The notes under the pieces: generated by a model
Told to the model about the DNA's origin: nothing
The model's input: the letters and a program-made list of their open reading frames with translations, nothing else
Databases searched by the model: none
NCBI RefSeq assembly: GCF_002900365.1
Contig: NZ_CP025979.1
Location: 2,728,001 to 2,792,000 of the forward strand
Source of the DNA: Escherichia marmotae
Lineage (GTDB): Bacteria; Pseudomonadota; Gammaproteobacteria; Enterobacterales; Enterobacteriaceae
Length of the DNA: 64,000 nucleotides
Direction of reading: 5' to 3'
Position numbers and translations under genes: made by a program
In this document: positions 17,650-25,593 of the stretch, piece by piece
Layout: each line of letters starts with the position of its first letter
Numbering within the stretch: the stretch's first letter is position 1

Positions 17650-18999
17650 ATGCTGGATAAAATTGTTATTGCCAACCGTGGCGAGATTGCATTGCGTATT
17701 CTTCGTGCCTGTAAAGAACTGGGCATCAAGACTGTCGCAGTGCACTCCAGCGCGGATCGCGACCTAAAACACGTATTACTGGCAGATGAAACGGTCTGTA
17801 TTGGCCCTGCTCCGTCAGTAAAAAGCTATCTGAACATCCCGGCAATCATCAGCGCCGCTGAAATCACTGGCGCAGTAGCAATCCATCCGGGTTACGGCTT
17901 CCTTTCCGAAAACGCCAATTTTGCTGAGCAGGTTGAACGCTCTGGCTTTATCTTCATCGGCCCGAAAGCAGACACCATTCGCCTGATGGGTGACAAAGTG
18001 TCGGCAATTGCCGCGATGAAAAAAGCTGGCGTCCCTTGTGTACCAGGGTCTGACGGCCCGCTGGGCGACGATATGGATAAAAACCGCGCCATTGCTAAAC
18101 GCATTGGTTACCCGGTAATTATCAAAGCTTCCGGCGGCGGCGGCGGTCGCGGTATGCGCGTAGTGCGCAGCGACGCTGAACTGGCGCAATCCATCTCCAT
18201 GACGCGTGCGGAAGCGAAAGCTGCTTTCAGCAACGATATGGTTTACATGGAGAAATACCTGGAAAATCCTCGCCACGTCGAGATTCAGGTACTGGCGGAC
18301 GGCCAGGGCAACGCTATCTATCTGGCTGAACGTGACTGCTCCATGCAGCGCCGTCACCAGAAAGTGGTCGAAGAAGCGCCAGCACCGGGCATTACCCCGG
18401 AACTGCGTCGCTACATTGGCGAACGTTGTGCCAAAGCGTGTGTTGATATCGGCTATCGCGGAGCAGGTACTTTCGAATTCCTGTTTGAAAACGGCGAATT
18501 CTATTTCATCGAAATGAACACCCGTATTCAGGTAGAACACCCGGTTACTGAAATGATCACCGGCGTTGACCTGATCAAAGAGCAGTTGCGTATCGCTGCC
18601 GGTCAACCGCTGTCGATCAAGCAAGAAGAAGTTCATGTTCGCGGCCATGCGGTGGAATGCCGTATCAATGCCGAAGATCCAAACACCTTCCTGCCAAGCC
18701 CGGGCAAAATCACCCGTTTCCACGCACCTGGCGGTTTTGGCGTGCGTTGGGAGTCTCATATCTACGCTGGCTACACCGTGCCGCCGTACTATGACTCAAT
18801 GATCGGCAAACTGATTTGCTACGGTGAAAACCGTGATGTGGCGATTGCACGCATGAAGAATGCGCTGCAGGAGCTAATCATCGACGGTATCAAAACCAAC
18901 GTTGATCTGCAGATCCGCATCATGAACGACGAGAACTTCCAGCATGGTGGCACTAACATCCACTATCTGGAGAAAAAACTCGGTCTTCAGGAAAAATAA
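17650..18999 (+). CDS. accC: AccC, biotin carboxylase
   Basis: The ATG at 17650, 10 nt after accB and preceded by GAGGCGAAC, gives the standard 449 residues. This ATP-grasp enzyme carboxylates biotin on AccB using ATP and bicarbonate. Visible features are the N-terminal biotin carboxylase signature IANRGEIALRILRACKELGI, the glycine-rich ATP loop KASGGGGGRGMR (about 159-170), the EKYLENPRHVEIQVLAD segment, and catalytic EMNTRIQVEH (about 288-297). A strong terminator follows, ending the operon. Confidence 0.98.
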   Translation: MLDKIVIANRGEIALRILRACKELGIKTVAVHSSADRDLKHVLLADETVCIGPAPSVKSYLNIPAIISAAEITGAVAIHPGYGFLSENANFAEQVERSGFIFIGPKADTIRLMGDKVSAIAAMKKAGVPCVPGSDGPLGDDMDKNRAIAKRIGYPVIIKASGGGGGRGMRVVRSDAELAQSISMTRAEAKAAFSNDMVYMEKYLENPRHVEIQVLADGQGNAIYLAERDCSMQRRHQKVVEEAPAPGITPELRRYIGERCAKACVDIGYRGAGTFEFLFENGEFYFIEMNTRIQVEHPVTEMITGVDLIKEQLRIAAGQPLSIKQEEVHVRGHAVECRINAEDPNTFLPSPGKITRFHAPGGFGVRWESHIYAGYTVPPYYDSMIGKLICYGENRDVAIARMKNALQELIIDGIKTNVDLQIRIMNDENFQHGGTNIHYLEKKLGLQEK

Positions 19000-19014
19000 G
19001 ACTGCAACAGCGTC

Positions 19015-19043
19015 AAAAGGCCGGATTTTCCGGCCTTTTTTAT
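19015..19043 (+). terminator. Rho-independent terminator of accBC
   Basis: AAAAGGCCGG, loop ATTTT, CCGGCCTTTTTT: a GC-rich stem with a T tract, 15 nt after the accC stop. Confidence 0.9.
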
Positions 19044-19107
19044 TTCTGGGGATCGGCAAGCCCCATAAGGTACAATCCCCGCTTTCTTCACCCATCAGGG
19101 ACAAAAA

Positions 19108-19350
19108 ATGGACACTCGTTTTGTTCAGGCTCATAAAGAGGCGCGCTGGGCGCTGGGGCTGACCCTTTTGTATCTGCTTGTTTGGTTAGTAGCTGCTTAC
19201 TTACCTGGCGTTGCCCCCGGTTTTACCGGTTTTCCGCGCTGGTTTGAGATGGCCTGCATCCTGACGCCGCTGCTGTTTATTGGACTGTGCTGGGCGATGG
19301 TGAAATTTATCTATCGCGATATTCCGCTGGAGGATGACGATGCAGCTTGA
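19108..19350 (+). CDS. yhdT: YhdT, small membrane protein upstream of panF
   Basis: This 80-residue protein has two membrane segments (about 16-36 and 50-70) and an acidic C-terminus (RDIPLEDDDAA). It matches the DUF997 family, whose members sit next to sodium:pantothenate symporter genes; it may be an accessory subunit but its role is not established. An AGGGAC ribosome binding site precedes the ATG. Its end overlaps panF by 11 nt, so the two are translationally coupled. Confidence 0.9.
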   Translation: MDTRFVQAHKEARWALGLTLLYLLVWLVAAYLPGVAPGFTGFPRWFEMACILTPLLFIGLCWAMVKFIYRDIPLEDDDAA

Positions 19351-20791
19351 AGTGATTCTACCGCTGGTCGCCTATCTGGTGGTGGTGTTCGGGATTTCGG
19401 TTTATGCGATGCGTAAACGGAACACGGGCACTTTCCTGAATGAGTATTTCCTCGGCAGCCGCTCTATGGGCGGTATTGTGCTGGCGATGACGCTCACCGC
19501 AACCTATATCAGCGCCAGTTCGTTTATCGGCGGACCCGGCGCTGCTTATAAATACGGGCTGGGCTGGGTATTGCTGGCGATGATTCAGCTACCTGCTGTC
19601 TGGCTTTCGCTCGGTATTCTCGGCAAGAAGTTCGCTATTCTCGCGCGCCGCTACAATGCGGTAACGCTGAACGATATGCTGTTTGCCCGCTACCAGAGCC
19701 GTTTGCTGGTGTGGCTGGCGAGTTTGAGTTTGCTGGTAGCATTCGTTGGTGCAATGACCGTGCAGTTTATCGGCGGTGCGCGTCTACTGGAAACCGCTGC
19801 TGGCATTCCTTATGAAACCGGCCTGCTGATTTTCGGCATCAGCATTGCGTTGTATACCGCCTTTGGTGGCTTTCGCGCCAGTGTGCTGAACGACACTATG
19901 CAAGGGCTGGTGATGCTGATTGGCACCATTGTGCTACTGGTCGGCGTGGTCCATGCTGCTGGCGGCTTAAGCAACGCAGTAGAGACGCTACAATCCATTG
20001 ATCCGCAACTGGTAACACCACAAGGCGCTGATGATATTCTGTCGCCTGCCTTCATGACTTCGTTCTGGGTTCTGGTGTGCTTTGGGGTGATTGGCCTGCC
20101 GCATACCGCGGTGCGCTGTATCTCTTATAAAGACAGCAAAGCGGTACATCGGGGGATCATCATCGGTACAATTGTGGTGGCGATCCTGATGTTTGGTATG
20201 CATCTGGCTGGCGCGTTAGGCCGCGCGGTGACCCCTGATCTCACCGTGCCGGATCTGGTGATCCCAACGTTGATGGTAAAAGTGTTGCCGCCGTTTGCTG
20301 CCGGGATCTTCCTTGCCGCCCCAATGGCCGCGATTATGTCGACGATCAATGCCCAATTGCTGCAAAGTTCCGCTACGATCATTAAAGATCTCTATCTGAA
20401 TATCCGTCCGGAACAAATGCAAAACGAGACGCGTCTGAAGCGGATGTCGGCGGTGATTACGTTGGTTCTCGGCGCGTTGCTGCTGCTTGCCGCCTGGAAG
20501 CCGCCAGAAATGATCATCTGGTTAAATTTGCTGGCCTTCGGTGGTCTTGAAGCCGTCTTCCTGTGGCCATTGGTGCTGGGCCTTTACTGGGAACACGCTA
20601 ACGCCAAAGGCGCGCTAAGCGCGATGATCGTCGGCGGCGTGCTGTATGCCGTACTTGCAACCCTGAATATTCAGTACCTGGGCTTCCACCCTATCGTGCC
20701 CTCGTTACTGCTAAGTTTGCTGGCTTTCCTGGTCGGAAACCGTTTCGGTACATCCGTCCCGCAAGCTACCGTTTTGACTACTGATAAATAA
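19340..20791 (+). CDS. panF: PanF, sodium:pantothenate symporter
   Basis: The 483-residue protein is a sodium:solute symporter (SSS family) with about 13 membrane helices. Family features include the LTATYISASSFIGGPGAAYKYG region and GSRSMGG near the N-terminus. It imports pantothenate, the coenzyme A precursor, driven by sodium. I chose the ATG at 19340 (MQLEVILPL); an upstream in-frame ATG at 19334 would add two residues. It overlaps yhdT by 11 nt and is followed after 11 nt by prmA, so yhdT-panF-prmA is one operon. Confidence 0.95.
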   Translation: MQLEVILPLVAYLVVVFGISVYAMRKRNTGTFLNEYFLGSRSMGGIVLAMTLTATYISASSFIGGPGAAYKYGLGWVLLAMIQLPAVWLSLGILGKKFAILARRYNAVTLNDMLFARYQSRLLVWLASLSLLVAFVGAMTVQFIGGARLLETAAGIPYETGLLIFGISIALYTAFGGFRASVLNDTMQGLVMLIGTIVLLVGVVHAAGGLSNAVETLQSIDPQLVTPQGADDILSPAFMTSFWVLVCFGVIGLPHTAVRCISYKDSKAVHRGIIIGTIVVAILMFGMHLAGALGRAVTPDLTVPDLVIPTLMVKVLPPFAAGIFLAAPMAAIMSTINAQLLQSSATIIKDLYLNIRPEQMQNETRLKRMSAVITLVLGALLLLAAWKPPEMIIWLNLLAFGGLEAVFLWPLVLGLYWEHANAKGALSAMIVGGVLYAVLATLNIQYLGFHPIVPSLLLSLLAFLVGNRFGTSVPQATVLTTDK

Positions 20792-20802
20792 AGAGTTTTG
20801 CC

Positions 20803-21684
20803 ATGCCTTGGATCCAACTGAAACTGAACACCACCGGCGCGAATGCAGAAGATCTTAGCGATGCGCTGATGGAAGCCGGTGCCGTTTCTATCACTTTTCA
20901 GGATACCCACGATACGCCAGTGTTTGAGCCACTGCCGGGCGAAACTCGCCTGTGGGGCGACACCGATGTGATTGGTCTGTTTGACGCAGAAACAGACATG
21001 AATGAAGTTGTGGCGATTCTGGAAAACCATCCGCTACTCGGCGCGGGCTTCGCGCATAAAATCGAGCAACTGGAGGATAAAGACTGGGAACGCGAGTGGA
21101 TGGATAATTTCCACCCGATGCGCTTTGGCGAACGTCTGTGGATCTGTCCAAGCTGGCGCGATGTACCAGACGAAAATGCTGTCAACGTGATGTTAGATCC
21201 GGGTCTGGCGTTTGGTACGGGCACTCATCCAACCACCTCTCTGTGCCTGCAATGGCTCGACAGCCTCGATTTAACCGGTAAAACGGTCATCGACTTTGGC
21301 TGTGGTTCCGGCATTCTGGCTATCGCGGCGCTGAAGTTGGGCGCAGCAAAAGCTATTGGTATTGATATCGACCCACAGGCCATTCAGGCCAGCCGCGACA
21401 ATGCTGAACGTAATGGTGTTTCTGATCGACTGGAACTCTATCTCCCGAAAGATCAGCCTGAAGCAATGAAGGCCGACGTGGTGGTCGCTAACATTCTCGC
21501 AGGCCCGTTACGTGAACTGGCACCGTTAATCAGCGTCCTGCCGGTTTCAGGCGGTTTACTGGGCCTTTCCGGTATCCTGGCAAGCCAGGCAGAGAGCGTT
21601 TGTGAAGCGTATGCCGATAGCTTCACGCTCGACCCGGTTGTGGAAAAAGAAGAGTGGTGTCGCATTACCGGTCGTAAGAATTAA
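20803..21684 (+). CDS. prmA: PrmA, ribosomal protein L11 methyltransferase
   Basis: This 293-residue SAM-dependent methyltransferase trimethylates L11 at its N-terminal amine and two lysines. An N-terminal substrate-recognition domain (about 1-95) is followed by a class I methyltransferase fold with motif I DFGCGSGILAIAALKLGA (about 164-181) and the acceptor-site stretch VVVANILAGPL. It is the last gene of yhdT-panF-prmA, with an 11-nt gap after panF. A long palindrome follows at 21741. Confidence 0.96.
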   Translation: MPWIQLKLNTTGANAEDLSDALMEAGAVSITFQDTHDTPVFEPLPGETRLWGDTDVIGLFDAETDMNEVVAILENHPLLGAGFAHKIEQLEDKDWEREWMDNFHPMRFGERLWICPSWRDVPDENAVNVMLDPGLAFGTGTHPTTSLCLQWLDSLDLTGKTVIDFGCGSGILAIAALKLGAAKAIGIDIDPQAIQASRDNAERNGVSDRLELYLPKDQPEAMKADVVVANILAGPLRELAPLISVLPVSGGLLGLSGILASQAESVCEAYADSFTLDPVVEKEEWCRITGRKN

Positions 21685-21740
21685 CCTTCACAATGCGGCA
21701 TAGTGGTGTAGCGCGAAGTGCGAGCAACATCACAAAAGGC

Positions 21741-21775
21741 ACGTTAATTTGCTGATTATCTGAGCAAATTAACGT
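21741..21775. other. Perfect 13-bp inverted repeat after prmA
   Basis: ACGTTAATTTGCT (21741-21753) is exactly repeated in reverse complement at 21763-21775 around a 9-nt loop. It lies 57 nt after the prmA stop and about 190 nt before the dusB promoter. There is no T run, so it is not a standard terminator; a 3'-end stabiliser or binding site is possible. Confidence 0.6.
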
Positions 21776-21944
21776 CCCTGAATTTTCATTCATAAAGAAA
21801 AATTGAGAACTTACTCAAATTTCTTTGAGTGCAAATTTTAGCCACTTGTTTCTAATGTGATGATTTTTATGACTAATTATTCCTCGGCGTTCATTTTAAA
21901 TGCAATTCTTTGATCCATCTCAGAGGATTGGTCAAAGTTTGGCC

Positions 21945-21973
21945 TTTCATCTCGTGCAAAAAATGCGTAATAT
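21945..21973 (+). promoter_or_regulatory. dusB-fis promoter
   Basis: TTTCAT (-35, 21945-21950) and TAATAT (-10, 21968-21973) are separated by 17 nt, followed by a GC-rich discriminator (ACGCCGCC). This matches the known E. coli fis promoter, which is strongly induced on nutrient upshift, repressed by ppGpp/DksA and by Fis itself. The rest of the 328-nt gap from 21685 is AT-rich and fits upstream Fis and IHF sites, which I did not pinpoint. Confidence 0.88.
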
Positions 21974-22012
21974 ACGCCGCCTTGCAGTCACAGTATGGTC
22001 ATTTCTTAACTC

Positions 22013-22978
22013 ATGCGCATCGGACAATATCAGCTCAGAAATCGCCTGATCGCAGCGCCCATGGCTGGCATTACAGACAGACCTTTTCGGACGTTGTGCT
22101 ACGAGATGGGAGCCGGATTGACAGTATCCGAGATGATGTCTTCTAACCCTCAGGTTTGGGAAAGCGACAAATCTCGTTTACGGATGGTGCACATTGATGA
22201 ACCCGGTATTCGCACCGTGCAAATTGCCGGTAGCGATCCGAAAGAAATGGCGGATGCTGCACGTATTAACGTGGAAAGCGGTGCCCAAATTATTGATATC
22301 AATATGGGTTGCCCGGCTAAAAAAGTGAATCGCAAGCTCGCAGGCTCAGCCCTCTTGCAGTACCCGGATGTCGTTAAATCGATCCTTACCGAGGTCGTCA
22401 ATGCAGTGGACGTTCCTGTCACTCTGAAGATTCGCACCGGTTGGGCGCCGGAACACCGTAACTGCGAAGAGATTGCCCAACTGGCTGAAGACTGTGGCAT
22501 TCAGGCTCTGACCATTCATGGTCGTACACGCGCCTGTTTGTTCAATGGAGAAGCTGAATACGACAGTATTCGGGCAGTTAAGCAGAAAGTTTCCATTCCG
22601 GTTATCGCGAATGGCGACATTACTGACCCGCTTAAAGCCAGAGCTGTGCTCGACTATACAGGGGCGGATGCCCTGATGATAGGCCGCGCAGCTCAGGGAA
22701 GACCCTGGATCTTTCGGGAAATCCAGCATTATCTGGACACTGGGGAGTTGCTGCCCCCGCTGCCTTTGGCAGAGGTTAAGCGCTTGCTTTGCGCGCATGT
22801 TCGGGAACTGCATGACTTTTATGGTCCGGCGAAAGGTTACCGAATTGCACGTAAACACGTTTCCTGGTATCTCCAGGAACACGCTCCAAATGACCAGTTT
22901 CGGCGCACATTCAACGCCATTGAGGATGCCAGCGAACAGCTGGAGGCGTTGGAGGCATACTTCGAAAATTTTGCGTAA
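22013..22978 (+). CDS. dusB: DusB, tRNA-dihydrouridine synthase B
   Basis: The 321-residue FMN-dependent enzyme reduces uridine 17 in tRNA. It is a TIM-barrel flavoprotein: APMAGITDRPFR (about 15-26) is the family signature, C100 in NMGCPAKKVN is the catalytic acid, and KIRTGW plus IPVIANGDI contribute FMN contacts. It begins about 33 nt after the promoter and lies 25 nt upstream of fis. In E. coli it is the first gene of the dusB-fis operon and its sequence is needed for efficient fis translation. Confidence 0.96.
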   Translation: MRIGQYQLRNRLIAAPMAGITDRPFRTLCYEMGAGLTVSEMMSSNPQVWESDKSRLRMVHIDEPGIRTVQIAGSDPKEMADAARINVESGAQIIDINMGCPAKKVNRKLAGSALLQYPDVVKSILTEVVNAVDVPVTLKIRTGWAPEHRNCEEIAQLAEDCGIQALTIHGRTRACLFNGEAEYDSIRAVKQKVSIPVIANGDITDPLKARAVLDYTGADALMIGRAAQGRPWIFREIQHYLDTGELLPPLPLAEVKRLLCAHVRELHDFYGPAKGYRIARKHVSWYLQEHAPNDQFRRTFNAIEDASEQLEALEAYFENFA

Positions 22979-23003
22979 ACAGAAATAAAGAGCTGACAGA
23001 ACT

Positions 23004-23300
23004 ATGTTCGAACAACGCGTAAATTCTGACGTACTGACCGTTTCTACCGTTAACTCTCAGGATCAGGTAACCCAAAAACCCCTGCGTGACTCGGTTAAAC
23101 AGGCACTGAAGAACTATTTTGCTCAACTGAATGGTCAGGATGTTAATGACCTCTATGAGCTGGTACTGGCTGAAGTAGAACAGCCCCTGTTGGACATGGT
23201 GATGCAATACACCCGTGGTAATCAGACCCGTGCTGCGCTGATGATGGGCATCAACCGTGGTACACTGCGTAAAAAACTGAAAAAGTACGGCATGAACTAA
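23004..23300 (+). CDS. fis: Fis, nucleoid-associated DNA-bending protein
   Basis: The 98-residue protein has the standard Fis length. The N-terminal arm carries the residues that contact Hin/Gin invertases, and the C-terminal helix-turn-helix (about 74-95) reads [20 protein letters not shown]. Fis is an abundant homodimer in early exponential phase that bends DNA, activates rrn P1 promoters such as the one at 40290, and supports site-specific recombination. It is co-transcribed with dusB and followed by a terminator. Confidence 0.98.
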
Positions 23301-23324
23301 TTCAGGTTAGCTAAATGCTTGATT

Positions 23325-23361
23325 AAAAAGGCGCTACTCGGCATGGGGAAGCGCCTTTTTT
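23325..23361 (+). terminator. Rho-independent terminator of dusB-fis
   Basis: AAAAAGGCGCT pairs with AGCGCCTTTTTT around a 14-nt loop, with a T tract; 25 nt after the fis stop. Confidence 0.85.
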
Positions 23362-23385
23362 ATAGGCGTCACAAAGGGAGTGACC

Positions 23386-24270
23386 ATGAGAACAGGATGT
23401 GAACCCACCCGGTTTGGCGATGAAACAAAAACGATCATTCAGGGTGATGCATTAGCCGAGCTAAAAAAAATCCCCACCGGGAGCATCGATCTGATCTTTG
23501 CAGACCCGCCTTATAACATCGGCAAAAATTTTGATGGTCTGATCGAAGCATGGAAAGAAGAGCTGTTTATTAACTGGCTATTTGAAGTGATTGCAGAGTG
23601 CCACCGCATCCTTAAAAAACAGGGCTGCATGTACATCATGAACAGCACCGAAAACATGCCCTTTATCGATATCCAGTGTCGCAAACTTTTTACCATCAAA
23701 AGTCGCATCGTCTGGTCATATGACAGTTCTGGGGTACAGGCGAAGAAACACTACGGCTCCATGTACGAACCTATCCTGATGATGGTGAAAGACGCAAAGA
23801 ACTACACATTTAACAGCGATGCTATTCTGGTAGAAGCCAAAACCGGATCGCAGCGCGCGTTGATCGATTATCGTAAAAATCCTCCGCAGCCTTACAATAA
23901 TCAAAAAGTACCGGGCAACGTCTGGGATTTTCCGCGCGTGCGTTATTTGATGGATGAATATGAAAACCATCCGACGCAAAAGCCGGAAGCATTGCTGAAA
24001 CGCATTATTCTCGCCTCTTCAAACCCTGGAGATATCGTTCTCGACCCGTTTGCGGGCAGTTTTACCACCGGCGCGGTCGCCGTCACAACCGGGCGAAAAT
24101 TCATTGGTATTGAGATTAACAGCGAGTACATCAAGATGGGGCTCCGACGACTGGGTATCGCGTCACATTACTCCGTGGAAGAGCTGGCGAAAGTAAAAAA
24201 AAGAAAGACCGGCAACCTGTCAAAACGATGCCGGGTCAGCGAAGTTGACCCCGATCTCATTGCAAAGTAA
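23386..24270 (+). CDS. yhdJ: YhdJ, DNA adenine methyltransferase (ATGCAT)
   Basis: This 294-residue amino-methyltransferase has DPPY at residues 40-43 near the N-terminus and the SAM-binding DPFAGSFTTG motif toward the C-terminus, with a HPTQKP segment between, the order of a beta-class enzyme. In E. coli, YhdJ methylates the second adenine of ATGCAT; it has no restriction partner and no cognate endonuclease is visible here. The ATG at 23386 has an AAGGGA site 6 nt upstream; a GTG two codons earlier is possible. The C-terminus is strongly basic (KVKKRKTGNLSKR). Confidence 0.93.
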   Translation: MRTGCEPTRFGDETKTIIQGDALAELKKIPTGSIDLIFADPPYNIGKNFDGLIEAWKEELFINWLFEVIAECHRILKKQGCMYIMNSTENMPFIDIQCRKLFTIKSRIVWSYDSSGVQAKKHYGSMYEPILMMVKDAKNYTFNSDAILVEAKTGSQRALIDYRKNPPQPYNNQKVPGNVWDFPRVRYLMDEYENHPTQKPEALLKRIILASSNPGDIVLDPFAGSFTTGAVAVTTGRKFIGIEINSEYIKMGLRRLGIASHYSVEELAKVKKRKTGNLSKRCRVSEVDPDLIAK

Positions 24271-24353
24271 AGGAAGTGTAAGCCTGGTTTTCAGATTATT
24301 CATTTCGTGTATATTTCCTGCCAGACTTGGTTAAACATGCACAGGCTCAGGTA

Positions 24354-24533
24354 ATGATTCGCAAGTATTGGTGGCTCGTCGTTTTCGCTGTCTCCGTTTT
24401 TCTGTTTGATACTTTACTGATGCAATGGATTGAGCTGTTGGCTACAGAAACAGACAAATGCCGCAATATGAATTCGGTTAACCCTCTAAAACTGGTTAAC
24501 TGTGATGAACTGGATTTCTACAACAGAATGTAA
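24354..24533 (+). CDS. yhdU: YhdU, small predicted membrane protein
   Basis: The 59-residue protein has one membrane segment (about 4-24, YWWLVVFAVSVFLFDTLLMQW) and a C-terminal hydrophilic part with two cysteines (KC and NC). I chose the ATG at 24354 (MIRKYWW); a GTG nine codons upstream lacks support. It matches the conserved YhdU of E. coli, whose function is not known. It converges with acrS, with only 2 nt between the stops. Confidence 0.85.
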   Translation: MIRKYWWLVVFAVSVFLFDTLLMQWIELLATETDKCRNMNSVNPLKLVNCDELDFYNRM

Positions 24534-24535
24534 GC

Positions 24536-25198
24536 TTATACGATATCTAATTCATTTGTTTTATGAATTAGTTTTGCTACATTTTTATTTGGTATGAACA
24601 TTCTTAATACGTTATCGACTAAGGCGGGTGCGTGTTTATAAAGATCGTAACCCGCCATATTCATTAACCAGTTTTTGACAATTCCGCAGAAAGCACCCTC
24701 AATAATAATCATCACTACATCTAAATCGAGATTATTTTCCACACAGCCTTGTTGCTGACATGCCTGCAATATTTCGCGCAGAATCTGCGGATTAAAACCC
24801 ATCTTCTCGCGTATTACGGCCTCTGCCAGCATCTCATCATTAAATTCACATTTGTGATATAAAATTTGCAGTAATGCTTGTTGGCGTGGAATTTCGGCAA
24901 TATATTGCAAGCCAACAATCAGTTTTTCACGCAATTGCTGAAACGGGTTATGCTCTGCCCCTGCCGTCAACCGCTCCTGAATTAACTCCCGCAATGAAGG
25001 CTGTTGCAGCCACATCTCATTAAACAGTTGGGTCTTGTTTTCGAAATGCCAGTAGATAGCGCCACGCGTGACGTTGGCAGCGTCAGCGATATCATTGAGC
25101 GTCGTCTTGCTTACACCATGCTGCGCAAACTGGGCGATGGCGGTTTCAATCAGTTCTTGCCGGGTCTTCAGAGCTTCAGCTTTGGTTCTTTTTGCCAT
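24536..25198 (-). CDS. acrS: AcrS, TetR-family repressor beside acrEF
   Basis: The 220-residue TetR-family protein has an N-terminal helix-turn-helix (about 25-55, TTLNDIADAANVTRGAIYWHFENK) and a variable C-terminal ligand domain. In E. coli AcrS (EnvR) represses acrAB strongly and lies divergent from acrEF. Its DNA-binding segment is very close to AcrR. The 395-nt region shared with acrE holds repeated TACATT/AATGTA half-sites that could be its operator. The ATG at 25198 gives the family length. Confidence 0.95.
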   Translation of the reverse strand: MAKRTKAEALKTRQELIETAIAQFAQHGVSKTTLNDIADAANVTRGAIYWHFENKTQLFNEMWLQQPSLRELIQERLTAGAEHNPFQQLREKLIVGLQYIAEIPRQQALLQILYHKCEFNDEMLAEAVIREKMGFNPQILREILQACQQQGCVENNLDLDVVMIIIEGAFCGIVKNWLMNMAGYDLYKHAPALVDNVLRMFIPNKNVAKLIHKTNELDIV

Positions 25199-25593
25199 GA
25201 TTAATTATTCAGGAAATAAATACATTAGACATAAAGGAAATAATGAAAGGTAATGTATCACCCAATATTTATTTATACGAGAGGCTAAAATTCACCTGCT
25301 ATAAATCGTCAAATAAACAAAATCCATTATTGACGTAGAATACATTTATTTAATGAATGTACGTTTCAATTTGCGTCAAAACAATTCCTCTCCCTTCAAT
25401 TCACATCAAAACAAAACATTAGAACATGAATCTATTTTTGTGTTTATGTGCCTTGAGAGGCCAGTATTCATAACTATTTATTACATCGCCGGACGATAAT
25501 TTGTAGGATAGCGAACTGTATTTTTATTTCTGCGAGTTAACGCGTTGCCTTTTTCTGGCAAATAACGCGCTTTTGTTTTTTTGAGGAATAGTA
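25199..25593. promoter_or_regulatory. acrS-acrE divergent regulatory region
   Basis: A 395-nt AT-rich gap. TACATT...AATGTA pairs occur at 25221/25252 and, as a 21-bp site with a 9-nt centre, at 25341-25361. This resembles half-sites of the AcrR/AcrS operator class, with different spacing. E. coli acrEF is silenced by H-NS, which the AT content fits. No clear -35/-10 pair was picked. Confidence 0.5.

Noticed and set aside
17815..18759. 314-codon open frame antisense to accC
   Set aside because: It lies entirely within accC, an intact essential gene, and the peptide has no family-like features.
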